Below the pieces are notes generated by a model. The model did no database searches. It had not been told where the DNA came from and saw only the letters and a program-made list of their open reading frames with translations. Of a stretch of 64,000 bases of DNA, positions 33,490 to 41,835 are shown piece by piece. Where the stretch lies: the NCBI GenBank assembly GCA_934256705.1, contig CAKQPF010000011.1, positions 12,807 to 76,806 on the forward strand, read 5' to 3'. A program made the translations under genes and the position numbers. The stretch is from an uncultured Prevotella sp. (lineage in GTDB: Bacteria > Bacteroidota > Bacteroidia > Bacteroidales > Bacteroidaceae). Position 1 is the first letter of the stretch. The number at the start of each line of letters is the position of its first letter.

Positions 33490-34722
33490 ATGAAGATAAC
33501 ATCGATAGTCATAACACTTCTCCTCGTATCACTTGGCATTCTCACTGCAATAAGATGGGATGCGTGGTTTCATAATCCAGAGGAGAAACCTTATAAGGCC
33601 CCTGATGCGCCATCAAGAGTGCTCCTTACTTTCGGTAATGAGGGCGAGAACTCGCGCTTCGTATCGTGGACTTGTGGCGATGTAGTAGATAAAAAGGCTT
33701 CCCTTTACCTCGTCTGCGACTCCGATACCATAGCTTGTCCAGCCACAGGAGAGGTCTTCGTCTCACGTTCAGGCAAGGCTGCGTTCTATCGTTGCGAACT
33801 GAAAGGACTGAAACCGCTCAGTAATTACTCCTATCAGGTGGAGTCCAAGGGCGTGAAATCCAAGTGGTATCGCTTCCATACGAGCGACCCGAAGGCGAAA
33901 TCATTCTCCTTCATGTATGTGGGAGACGTGCAGGACACCATCAATGGAGTGGTAAACAGAATGCTGAAGCGTGCCATCCAGCGCCATCCAGAGGTGGAAT
34001 TCATAGCCTTTGCCGGCGACCTCATCGAGCGTCCTACCGATGCTTATTTCAATGAGACGTTCAGAGGAATAGACAGTATCTGCACCGCAATGCCGATAAT
34101 GAATGTCACCGGCAATCATGATTACCTCAAATATCCGTTGCGCAAGCTTGAGAGACGTTTCCCTTTGACCTTCCCTTACTTCCTGGAAGGCATGAAGGAG
34201 CGGGATGACAACAATCAGCTCTACGCCATGAAGTATCACAACACCGCCTTCTTCCTGCTCGATTCAGACCGCGAAATCTTCTTCCTCTTCGCCCAGGCAG
34301 CATGGCTCAAGGCGCAGATGGAGCAGATCAAGGCAGACCATCGCATCGTAATGCTCCATCATCCGCTGTATTCCGTAAGGCGAGAGAGCAACAATCTGAT
34401 ACAGAGATGGATGTTTAATGACATTATATGCGATGCAAAAGCAGACCTTGTGCTGCAAGGTCACGAGCATGGATATGCGCATTGCACAGCAGAAGAGGAG
34501 CCTTTGAAGGGACATGACTGCACTAATCCACCGTTATACGTCATTTCCCATTGCTCGCCAAAGGAATATCATCTGCATCCAACTAAGCGTTTCTACCCTG
34601 TAATCCAGGGAAGCCGCTACTATCAGATAATAGATGTCGATGCGAAGGCAGTGACATACAAAGCTTATGACGTAGCTAATGATGCGCTGATAGATAGCGT
34701 TCGCATCACAAAATCAAAGTAA
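33490..34722 (+). CDS. Secreted or anchored metallophosphoesterase (purple-acid-phosphatase-like)
   Basis: 410 residues: an N-terminal signal or anchor helix (SIVITLLLVSLGILTAI), a fibronectin-III-like domain to about residue 130, then a calcineurin-like phosphoesterase domain. Metal ligands are visible in YVGDVQD, FAGDLIE, VTGNHDYL, VMLHHPLY and LQGHEHGYAH. It would hydrolyse phosphate esters in the periplasm. Its place after two LtaS-like proteins suggests turnover of released phospho-head groups or phosphate scavenging (inference). The start at 33490 gives a good signal segment. Confidence 0.87.
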   Translation: MKITSIVITLLLVSLGILTAIRWDAWFHNPEEKPYKAPDAPSRVLLTFGNEGENSRFVSWTCGDVVDKKASLYLVCDSDTIACPATGEVFVSRSGKAAFYRCELKGLKPLSNYSYQVESKGVKSKWYRFHTSDPKAKSFSFMYVGDVQDTINGVVNRMLKRAIQRHPEVEFIAFAGDLIERPTDAYFNETFRGIDSICTAMPIMNVTGNHDYLKYPLRKLERRFPLTFPYFLEGMKERDDNNQLYAMKYHNTAFFLLDSDREIFFLFAQAAWLKAQMEQIKADHRIVMLHHPLYSVRRESNNLIQRWMFNDIICDAKADLVLQGHEHGYAHCTAEEEPLKGHDCTNPPLYVISHCSPKEYHLHPTKRFYPVIQGSRYYQIIDVDAKAVTYKAYDVANDALIDSVRITKSK

Positions 34723-34807
34723 TGCTACCCAATAAGCACTAAAATGCCAGCCTAAAAGCATAATGTTATAGACCTTAAAACAAAGAATCAATCTAATAAC
34801 AACTAAT

Positions 34808-35836
34808 ATGAGAAATTGCTTTATCTCACGAAACTACAAGACAGTAAAGTCAGGTGGCGGTCGTGTTCGAACCGATTTAGAGAAGATAATGACTGATATG
34901 GGGTTCCAAAACCTTGGACTTCAGCAGAGTCGTCATCATAATATGGTCTTTGATTTCTTCTATACATTCACCAGTGTGATGAAGGGTGTGATGTCATTGC
35001 GCCGTGGTGATACGCTCGTCATACAGTATCCTATGAAGAAATACTATGAGTTCGTATGCGATATGGCTCACAGAAAAGGCGTGAAGGTAGTCACAGTGAT
35101 ACACGATTTGGGATGTTTCAGACGCAAAAAACTGACCGTTGAGCGTGAGATGGAGCGTCTGGCGCACTCTGATGCTCTCATAGTGCACAATCCCACGATG
35201 CACAAATGGTTGAAAGACCATGGCTATCAGGGCGAGATGCAGATAATAGGTCTCTTCGATTACCTCTCTCCCGAACCGATAGTGTCAAAGCGTGAGGCGC
35301 CGACTGACCCGGGTAAATACAGCATCTTCTTTGCCGGCAGCCTAACAACCAAGCATAACAAGTTCATTTATATGCTCCCCGAGCATCTAAAAGGACATAA
35401 GTTCTATCTCTACGGAGGCGGCTTCTGCGAGGACCTTGCAAAGGAAGAACTCGTCTTTGAGGGCTTTGCAAAAGACTATGAACTGATGAACGACAACCTC
35501 GGCGACTTCGGATTGTCATGGTATGGCGAGTCTCTGACAGAAGGAAAGGGCATGATAGGCGAGTATATGGCTTACAATAATCCTCACAAGATATTGCTTT
35601 ACCTCCGTTGCAGTGCCCCTGTCATCATCGGAAAGGCAGCCGCTCTGGCTCCTTTCATTGAGGAAAACGGCATCGGAATATGCGTTGACACGCTGGAAAA
35701 CCTCGGTGATGTGCTGGAGAAAGTGACGCTTGAAGATTATAGACGAATGCAGAAGAATGCCAAAGCGATGAGTGACAAGATTGCTTCAGGATACTTCTTC
35801 CGCACAGCTTTCACCGAATTGCAGAAGAGAATGTAG
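34808..35836 (+). CDS. Galactofuranosyltransferase-like glycosyltransferase (WbbI family)
   Basis: 342 residues. It has the pattern of E. coli WbbI beta-1,6-galactofuranosyltransferase: VIQYPMKK, VVTVIHDLGCFRRKK, ALIVHNPTMHKWL, IFFAGSLTTKHNKFIY and GEYMAYNNPHKILLYLRC. Such enzymes transfer a sugar, in WbbI galactofuranose, from a nucleotide donor to an O-antigen or related glycan. The gene starts 85 bases after the phosphoesterase and precedes a LicD gene. The exact donor is not certain from sequence. Confidence 0.85.
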   Translation: MRNCFISRNYKTVKSGGGRVRTDLEKIMTDMGFQNLGLQQSRHHNMVFDFFYTFTSVMKGVMSLRRGDTLVIQYPMKKYYEFVCDMAHRKGVKVVTVIHDLGCFRRKKLTVEREMERLAHSDALIVHNPTMHKWLKDHGYQGEMQIIGLFDYLSPEPIVSKREAPTDPGKYSIFFAGSLTTKHNKFIYMLPEHLKGHKFYLYGGGFCEDLAKEELVFEGFAKDYELMNDNLGDFGLSWYGESLTEGKGMIGEYMAYNNPHKILLYLRCSAPVIIGKAAALAPFIEENGIGICVDTLENLGDVLEKVTLEDYRRMQKNAKAMSDKIASGYFFRTAFTELQKRM

Positions 35837-35897
35837 TCATATATGTCAGCAGTGTCTCTCATATATATCTGCAATAATAACCCCACAACATCGAAGA

Positions 35898-35926
35898 GCC
35901 ACTGTGTTGCCCGCTTTTACGGGCAA
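35898..35926 (+). repeat. Hairpin element, copy 4
   Basis: GCCACTGTG is followed directly by TTGCCCG-CTTTTA-CGGGCAA. The stem sequence differs from the other copies but pairs fully, and it ends 43 bases before the licD-like start codon. Confidence 0.75.
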
Positions 35927-35969
35927 TTCCGTTCACGAAAATACCCCAGACTAAAGAAAGAAAACAACA

Positions 35970-36851
35970 ATGCTAAACTTGAAATACCCAGTTCCAGAAG
36001 GATTCCTGAACGAAGAAACAAGGAGAGATTACACCATACCGGAGAATATGAAGAAAGCTTGGGCGGTGCAGATGGACCTCTTTCAGGAGCTGATGCGCGT
36101 CTGCAAGGAGCATAATCTCCGTGTATTTGCCGACTCTGGAACGCTGATTGGCGCGGTAAGAGAAAAGGGATTTATCCCTTGGGACGATGATATTGATGTG
36201 GCAATGCTACGAGAGGACTACGATAAACTGCTGGAATTATCAGCTGAATTCAAGGTTCCTTACTATCTCCAGACTATCTCTACGCATCCATATTATATCA
36301 ATCGCTATGCGCAACTTCACATGAAAGGCACCACAGCGATACGTACTGACGGCAAGCCACAGCGTCATCAGCAGAACATATTCATAGATATCTTCGTCAT
36401 TGACACCCTTCCTTCGAGTCCGCGTGCGTTGAAGCGCCACTATGTAAAGGTGAGGAAAGCCAACCAGAAGCTGAAACTCGTCCGCAAATTGACGCATTGT
36501 CTGCCGAAGTCCCTTTATCTCTGGTGCCGAAACCACACTAAGATTCTGTCGGACAAATATTGGTATGAGCAGTTTGAAAAGGTGGTGAAATCCGTGAAAA
36601 TGGATGACCGCAAAGCCTATGGTGCCTTTCTTTGCCAGAACATGACGCTCCCGATAAAGTATCTGGGCTGCTATAAAGAGACCTTAATGCTGCCCTTTGA
36701 GCATCTGATGATACCGTGTCCATCCGGTTATGACGAACTTCTCCGCCTGGAATATGGCGACTATATGAAGCCGGTTCAGGCACCTACGATGCACGGCACC
36801 ATGCTTTATGATGCAGAAAAGCCGTACGAAGAGTATCTGAAGCGACGCTAA
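35970..36851 (+). CDS. LicD family phosphotransferase (second)
   Basis: 293 residues with FADSGTLIGAVREKGFIPWD then DDDIDVAMLREDYDKL near residues 50-80, and a C-terminal CPSGYDELLRLEYGDYMKP. It should transfer a phospho-amino-alcohol from a CDP-activated donor to a glycan. It is more distant from the first LicD (1-800) than expected for a recent copy, so the two likely have different acceptors. It ends the plus-strand envelope block, next to the galactofuranosyltransferase-like gene, and is followed by the 22-bp repeat element. Confidence 0.9.
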   Translation: MLNLKYPVPEGFLNEETRRDYTIPENMKKAWAVQMDLFQELMRVCKEHNLRVFADSGTLIGAVREKGFIPWDDDIDVAMLREDYDKLLELSAEFKVPYYLQTISTHPYYINRYAQLHMKGTTAIRTDGKPQRHQQNIFIDIFVIDTLPSSPRALKRHYVKVRKANQKLKLVRKLTHCLPKSLYLWCRNHTKILSDKYWYEQFEKVVKSVKMDDRKAYGAFLCQNMTLPIKYLGCYKETLMLPFEHLMIPCPSGYDELLRLEYGDYMKPVQAPTMHGTMLYDAEKPYEEYLKRR

Positions 36852-36903
36852 GTCGATGCTATGATTTGAGAAGTGAGATTCATATCTACATGGTAGATGT
36901 GTA

Positions 36904-37125
36904 TAGGAAAAATGGAACAAAAGGGAGATGGCTCGGCTATTATACTGCGATAGCTGAGATATCAGAAAGTAAAAGCATAGATATTACCTTGTAAAAGCTA
37001 TGATATTAGGAGGTAATATCTATGCTTTTGCATAGTAAAAACTATGCTTTTGCATTCTATTGAATATCAGTGTGTTATGGAATGGCTTTCTTGTTGCGTT
37101 GTGAATGTGGAAAAACAGGACAATT
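36904..37125. repeat. 22-bp phased repeat element, locus C
   Basis: Units start at 36949, 36969, 36991, 37013 and 37035. The first two or three carry GTAAAAGCATAGATATTACC and the last two carry the inverted form (TATCTATGCTTTTGC) in the same phase. The left flank is AGGAAAAATGGAACAAAAGG and the right flank is GAATATCAGTGTGTTATGG, then GTGGAAAAACAGGACAA. It lies between two convergent genes. Confidence 0.8.
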
Positions 37126-37304
37126 TTCCATGTCGTAAAGCCCTGCAACGTAACGCATATCGTTTGTTTAACTGTATTTGTGTGGATTCTGATATAAGCC
37201 ACATTGCGATTATTTGGCTTATAGACTATGTTTGTGGAATGTTGATATTATGGTTTTGTTATTGTTTTTGCTAACACCAATCAAAACCAAAAGGAGATTG
37301 GAAA

Positions 37305-38054
37305 TCATTTGAACAAATGCAGGAAGTTCTTCCTTTTCTCCCTTTTCTCTATGAGATGGAATACCGTCTGCACTGCTTCGTCGGCGTTCCATCCACGCTG
37401 CAAGGCATAGGAAGTGATGATTTCGCTGAGCAATGACCGCTTGTGGGTGAGGCGAATGAGATTGGATAACGCTTCTTTCCTGTTGGCTGGGCGACCGAGA
37501 AAGCGTGACCTGTTGGTATCAATCACCGAGAATGAGAATGAGCCGTCTGCATTCTTGGAGTAGAGAAAGTTGGAGAGATTGGTGTCACCATGCAGGAATC
37601 CCAACTCATGCAGATGGATGAGGTAAGCAGAAAGCGCATCTATCATAGGCTGGGGATTGTCCATATTGCCATCACGGAGAATTAGACAGTCAGGTCGGCT
37701 GTCCTCTGTGGAAGCGAAATAGTATCGGTTTACCATCCCTATATTATTATAATAGGTGACAGCAGCGATAGGGCGTGGCGTGTCAATGCCGAGATTTAGC
37801 AGCATGTTGCCGAAGAAATAGGATTTCTTGGCCTTGTTGTTCCAGAATGTGCTGTAGCATATCCGCTGGAAGAAGTTAGGCTTTTTGTATTGCTTCACTA
37901 TGACCACACTTCCGTCTTCCAGTGTGAAACGGCGAATCTTGTTGCGTTTGTCGTACAATAATTCCCCCTCACCGGATGCAAATGCTTCCGTTATTCGATA
38001 CATCAAGTCATGGATATACAGGCTTTCAGTGGAGAGAATTATTCGTTTTTTCAT
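37305..38054 (-). CDS. Lipopolysaccharide kinase-like protein (InaA/WaaP family)
   Basis: 249 residues with a protein-kinase-like core: IVKQYKKPN (ATP-anchoring lysine), LHELGFLHGDTNLSNFLY (catalytic loop) and FSVIDTNRSRF (metal-binding Asp). This matches the InaA/Kdo/WaaP family that phosphorylates heptose or Kdo of lipopolysaccharide. The usual end role is adding phosphate to the inner core, which strengthens the outer membrane. It is the last gene of the second minus-strand cluster. Confidence 0.85.
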   Translation of the reverse strand: MKKRIILSTESLYIHDLMYRITEAFASGEGELLYDKRNKIRRFTLEDGSVVIVKQYKKPNFFQRICYSTFWNNKAKKSYFFGNMLLNLGIDTPRPIAAVTYYNNIGMVNRYYFASTEDSRPDCLILRDGNMDNPQPMIDALSAYLIHLHELGFLHGDTNLSNFLYSKNADGSFSFSVIDTNRSRFLGRPANRKEALSNLIRLTHKRSLLSEIITSYALQRGWNADEAVQTVFHLIEKREKRKNFLHLFK

Positions 38055-38136
38055 TCTTTTCGGGATATAATATGGCAGTGGTTATGCTTTGATAAAGTGA
38101 AGGGAGAACATGAAATGACGACATGGAACAGGGTAG

Positions 38137-38847
38137 TTACTTACCCCTTAGTCTGCACATCATGTATTGGAAAATCATTCTTGGTGCGAGTTTGAGAATA
38201 TCTTTCATGCTATCCACCTCGAATATGATGCGGATGTTCTCGGCAATACCAGCGGAACGATGCGTGTTTGATATGCCTGTCTGGTCGAAATTGGCGATAG
38301 GAATGTCTTTTTTTACGAAGTTTTTGTTTTGCAATACCATAAGTTTGAAGAACTTGAAGTCTGCCGACATCCTGTATTTTAGGTCGAAAGGGCATTCGGA
38401 GAGCAGTTTCTTTCTGACGAAAACGCATTGATGGCAGAAGAACATACGGTGGCTGTTGTGCACTTCTTCCGCCTTTTTCACGACGCCGTCTTTCATCACG
38501 TCGCCATAGATGATGTCGTTATCAGGGGTGATACCATCAAAGACCTGGCTCACTACGGAAGTTCCTGTAAAGGTATCTGCGGAATTCAGGAATATGATCC
38601 AGTCGCCAGTTGACATTCTGACGCCTTTGTTCATAGCGTCGTAGATGCCTTTGTCCGGCTCGGAAATCCATTTTATCCTGTCCTTTGGCAACGTCAGCAG
38701 ATAGTCTTTCGTATGGTCTTTTGAGCCACCATCCACGATTACGAGTTCAAGATTGCCGTAATCCTGACTCAATACACTTTCCACAGTTCGCTTCAGTTCA
38801 TTCTCTGCATTGAAGCAAACCGTTATGACAGTAACCTTTTGTTGCAT
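38137..38847 (-). CDS. Family 2 glycosyltransferase (WcaA-like, short)
   Basis: 236 residues starting MQQKVTVITVCFNAENELKR, with ELVIVDGGSKDHTK, EPDKGIYDAMNKGVRMSTG and the metal site WIIFLNSADTF, typical of short GT2 enzymes. A sugar is probably added to a lipid-linked oligosaccharide at the cytoplasmic face of the inner membrane. The gene sits six bases after a LicD gene on the same strand and should be co-transcribed. Confidence 0.9.
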   Translation of the reverse strand: MQQKVTVITVCFNAENELKRTVESVLSQDYGNLELVIVDGGSKDHTKDYLLTLPKDRIKWISEPDKGIYDAMNKGVRMSTGDWIIFLNSADTFTGTSVVSQVFDGITPDNDIIYGDVMKDGVVKKAEEVHNSHRMFFCHQCVFVRKKLLSECPFDLKYRMSADFKFFKLMVLQNKNFVKKDIPIANFDQTGISNTHRSAGIAENIRIIFEVDSMKDILKLAPRMIFQYMMCRLRGK

Positions 38848-38853
38848 CTTTAT

Positions 38854-39690
38854 CTATCTGTTGGTGAAGGAACGCTTGTCGTGATATTCCTTGTATGGAG
38901 TATTGTAATCGAGGTAAAAGAAGTTATGCTGTCGCTGATGCTCTCCTGACGGGATGGTCATGTAGTCGCCATATTTCTTTGTAAGATATATATCAGGTTG
39001 TGCTACACCGCTGAACATTCCGTCTTCAAAGCGGACAAGCGCAGGAGGATTGATGATGTCTTTCTGCATCAGTCCTCTGAGGTTCTTGTCATCATAGTCT
39101 ATCACGTACTTTGAATCGTCGTAAGAGTAGCGCATCATCACCTTGCGAACGCTTTTGTGCAGTCCATCATGTGTGAAAAGTTTTTTCACAGTCAATGGAA
39201 TCCAGCTGCTCGGACCATGTCCGTGCTTGAAAGGATCGCGGTGATAGAAGTATATCAGCTTGCAGTATGCCTTGTATTTTGTCATCTGCCACATTTGCAT
39301 AACGTGTGATTTCGGCATTCCGTCGAGGGGAAAGATGTCGATATAGATGCCTGCGAGATAGTTGTAATGTTCACGCTCGATAAGCGTAGTACTGCTGTCG
39401 ATGACTTTTGCGAACGCGCCCGAATATGTAGGGTCAATCTCTGCGCACTTGGCTTCATATGGTTGCGGAATCCATTCCTTGGCATGCTGCATCAGAATCT
39501 CATAGTCTTTGCGTGGCATAGCTATGTCCAGGTCGTCATCCCACGGTATGAAGCCCTTATGACGGACGGCTCCGAGCATTGTTCCAGCCCAGAGATAGTA
39601 TCTCAGGTCGTGCTCCTTGCATACAGAGTCAATGGTCTGCAGGATTTTAAGAATGCGAAGTTGAAGAGGACGAATATCGTAATTTGCCAT
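38854..39690 (-). CDS. LicD family phosphotransferase (third)
   Basis: 278 residues with YLWAGTMLGAVRHKGFIPWD followed by DDLDIAMPRKDYEILM, and the family C-terminal KYGDYMTIPSGEHQ. It should add a phospho-amino-alcohol group to the surface glycan. It is the most interesting LicD of the window because, within 3.2 kb upstream on the same strand, there is a LicC-like nucleotidyltransferase (40862) and a HisC/CobD-like PLP enzyme (41836), which together could make the donor (inference). Confidence 0.9.
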   Translation of the reverse strand: MANYDIRPLQLRILKILQTIDSVCKEHDLRYYLWAGTMLGAVRHKGFIPWDDDLDIAMPRKDYEILMQHAKEWIPQPYEAKCAEIDPTYSGAFAKVIDSSTTLIEREHYNYLAGIYIDIFPLDGMPKSHVMQMWQMTKYKAYCKLIYFYHRDPFKHGHGPSSWIPLTVKKLFTHDGLHKSVRKVMMRYSYDDSKYVIDYDDKNLRGLMQKDIINPPALVRFEDGMFSGVAQPDIYLTKKYGDYMTIPSGEHQRQHNFFYLDYNTPYKEYHDKRSFTNR

Positions 39691-39781
39691 GTGGTATTAC
39701 ATTTCGAGTTAGGGTGGTTCTATAAATTAGCTATAACAAAACGTCATTATTCTAATAGAGTTTTCACATAACGGTGATAAT

Positions 39782-40849
39782 TTACAGAACCATCTGATAA
39801 AGATTCATGATGTCGGAAGTGAGCTTCTCCGGTGAGAACATTGCGCGGGAGTAGGCTTCCATTTTGGTTCCCACTTCGTCAGCGTAATGTCTGTCCGAGC
39901 ATAGTCTCTCCATATAGTGGCGCATTTGCCCGACGGCATCATCGCTGTGAGGGTCTATCAGGCAAGCGTCAGGTCCGGCAGCTTCCGGCAAGGAGCTTAC
40001 AGTCGTGGTGATGACAGGAGTCTTTTGCAGCGCCGCTTCCACCACAGGCAGTCCGAAACCTTCGTAGAAAGATGGATATATGAACGCCAAAGCGTTGGTA
40101 TAGAGAGCCTGAAGCAGCGTGTCCTCGTGGATGGAAGTCTCTATCCGCGTGTAATTTTCCAGGTGTTCCTTCTGTATAAAAGCTTCACACTCATGGCGAT
40201 ATTCCCTCCCGTTGCCAACGATCAGCAGGAGCGGACGCTGGTCTTTCGGGATTATTGAGAGGGCTTTGAGCGCTCCCATGAGGTTCTTTCGTGAGTTTAT
40301 GCTGCCCACATAGAGGATATATGGCGGCAGACCTTGCTCTCCGAAGTGTCCGCGGACAAGCCTGTCGCATTCCTCGGAGGGCATTGGAGAGTAGTAACGT
40401 CTCTGCACCGGCTGATAGATTACCTCGATTCTGTCGTCCGGCATGTTGTAGAAACGCATCACATCATTCTTCGTGGATTGGGAAATAGCCAAGACTTTAT
40501 CCGCAATCTTGCAGGAATGTCCATACTTACAGTTGTAGATATGTCTGTCTGCCCAGTGGTACATATCGGGGAAAGTGAGCCATGCCACATCGTGCATTGT
40601 AACAATGCTCTTCGCTTTTCTTCCCTTTATGTCGAAAGGCAACTCATTGCTAAGCCCATGAAAGATGTCACACCCATCGCTTTCCGCTTTGTGTCCAAGG
40701 CGGAATGTGCGTGTGAATGATTTCTCGTCATAGAGTATGTAGTCATTGTCGGGAAACATATTTTTCAGTCCGTTGACAAGAGTACGGCTGTAGTTTCCCA
40801 GTCCTGTATTATTGTGAAAATATCTTTTAGCGTCAAATCCAACCTTCAT
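39782..40849 (-). CDS. Family 4 glycosyltransferase
   Basis: 355 residues starting MKVGFDAKRYFHNNTGLGNY, with VLYVGSINSRKNLMGALKAL-type donor-domain start (here ILYVGSINSRKNLMGA) and the E-x7-E region FIYPSFYEGFGLPVVEAALQ. This is a standard GT-B GT4 mannosyl- or glucosyltransferase-like enzyme. It lies 12 bases after the stop of the nucleotidyltransferase gene and 91 bases before the LicD gene. Confidence 0.92.
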   Translation of the reverse strand: MKVGFDAKRYFHNNTGLGNYSRTLVNGLKNMFPDNDYILYDEKSFTRTFRLGHKAESDGCDIFHGLSNELPFDIKGRKAKSIVTMHDVAWLTFPDMYHWADRHIYNCKYGHSCKIADKVLAISQSTKNDVMRFYNMPDDRIEVIYQPVQRRYYSPMPSEECDRLVRGHFGEQGLPPYILYVGSINSRKNLMGALKALSIIPKDQRPLLLIVGNGREYRHECEAFIQKEHLENYTRIETSIHEDTLLQALYTNALAFIYPSFYEGFGLPVVEAALQKTPVITTTVSSLPEAAGPDACLIDPHSDDAVGQMRHYMERLCSDRHYADEVGTKMEAYSRAMFSPEKLTSDIMNLYQMVL

Positions 40850-40861
40850 ATATGCCTTTGT

Positions 40862-41599
40862 TTAGTATAATTCAGCAGGAATTTTTGCCTTAGCATTCTC
40901 GAAATCCTCCACGGTATCGAGCTCGCATGAGAAGAGTTCGGTCACGTCAATGACCTTATAGGTGTGTCCTTTGGCGATAAGTCGCTCGAAAGCACGCTCA
41001 TAGAACACGTTTTCGAGGTGCTCTTCGTTCATCATAGGCTCCAGTTCCTGATAGAGTGCAGACGTGTATCTGCATCCCATCTTCTCGATGCCGAGGCTTT
41101 CTCCCGCAGCATCTGCAGGGTTGCAGGTCTTGCTTATCTCGATGATAGTGCCGTTTTCACGGTCCAATACCACCTTCATCTCTTCCTCTCCGAGCTCATG
41201 ACGGATGAGGGTAAGCACGTTGTCAGCGTCTGACTCCATTACTTTCGTTATGATTCTTGGATCATAGAGCAGGTCGGAATCGAGCAGAAGAATCTCCTGT
41301 CCTTCTGCTTCCGGGCGTGCAAGCCAGAGGGAATAGATGTTGTTTGTAGAGTCGAACACGTCGTTGTGGATAAACTTCACGTTGATCTTGTCGCCGTATT
41401 GTTCCGCTACGAATGTCTCTATCATTTCGTGCAAGTAGCCAGTCACGATGACGAAATCGTGTATTCCATTGCTTGTCAATGCGTCGATGCTACGTTGCAA
41501 CAAGCATTTCTCGCCCACTTTGAGTAGGCATTTCGGTGTATTCTCTGTCAAAGGACGAAGGCGTGACGCCATTCCTGCAGCCAAGATGATTGCTTTCAT
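40862..41599 (-). CDS. LicC-like CTP:phosphocholine/phosphoamino-alcohol cytidylyltransferase
   Basis: 245 residues, MKAIILAAGMASRLRPLTEN at the N-terminus, then PKCLLKVGEKCLLQRSIDAL and LLLDSDLLYDPRI, the nucleotide and metal sites of sugar-phosphate nucleotidyltransferases. The length and the C-terminus (ELDTVEDFENAKAKI) fit the phosphocholine cytidylyltransferase (LicC) group, which makes CDP-choline for LicD. Related enzymes act on phosphoethanolamine or aminoethylphosphonate, so the substrate is not settled. Three LicD proteins in the window fit a donor-making role. Confidence 0.82.
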   Translation of the reverse strand: MKAIILAAGMASRLRPLTENTPKCLLKVGEKCLLQRSIDALTSNGIHDFVIVTGYLHEMIETFVAEQYGDKINVKFIHNDVFDSTNNIYSLWLARPEAEGQEILLLDSDLLYDPRIITKVMESDADNVLTLIRHELGEEEMKVVLDRENGTIIEISKTCNPADAAGESLGIEKMGCRYTSALYQELEPMMNEEHLENVFYERAFERLIAKGHTYKVIDVTELFSCELDTVEDFENAKAKIPAELY

Positions 41600-41726
41600 T
41601 CAGTTAAAATATGAGGTATGGAACGGTAAAATATGAAGTATTGAACGGTAATGATGAGCCGCTGACACTTTGATAGCCAATCAATAAAGAAATCATAGTG
41701 CAGCTTTCATTTTATTTCAGATAGAC

Positions 41727-41813
41727 AAAACGAGGCGTGTTGCCTCTTTGCTTTCATGTTATTTGTACGAAAGTATGATTGGAGAGCCAAATGATGATTC
41801 TCCAACCATACTT
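41727..41813 (-). terminator. Two hairpins after the PLP enzyme gene
   Basis: AAGTATGATTGGAGA (41771-41785) and TCTCCAACCATACTT (41799-41813) form a 15-base stem with one G-T pair. Further on, read on the minus strand, GAGGC-AACAC-GCCTC is followed by GTTTTGTC, which fits an intrinsic terminator. The gap (41600-41835) therefore probably separates the PLP-enzyme transcript from the nucleotidyltransferase, at least in part. Confidence 0.6.
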
Positions 41814-41835
41814 CCATTGATATTTCATTGATAAG

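Noticed and set aside
36852..37304. A gene in the gap between the second LicD and the kinase-like gene
   Set aside because: All short frames run through the 22-bp repeat element and none has a motif or start context.
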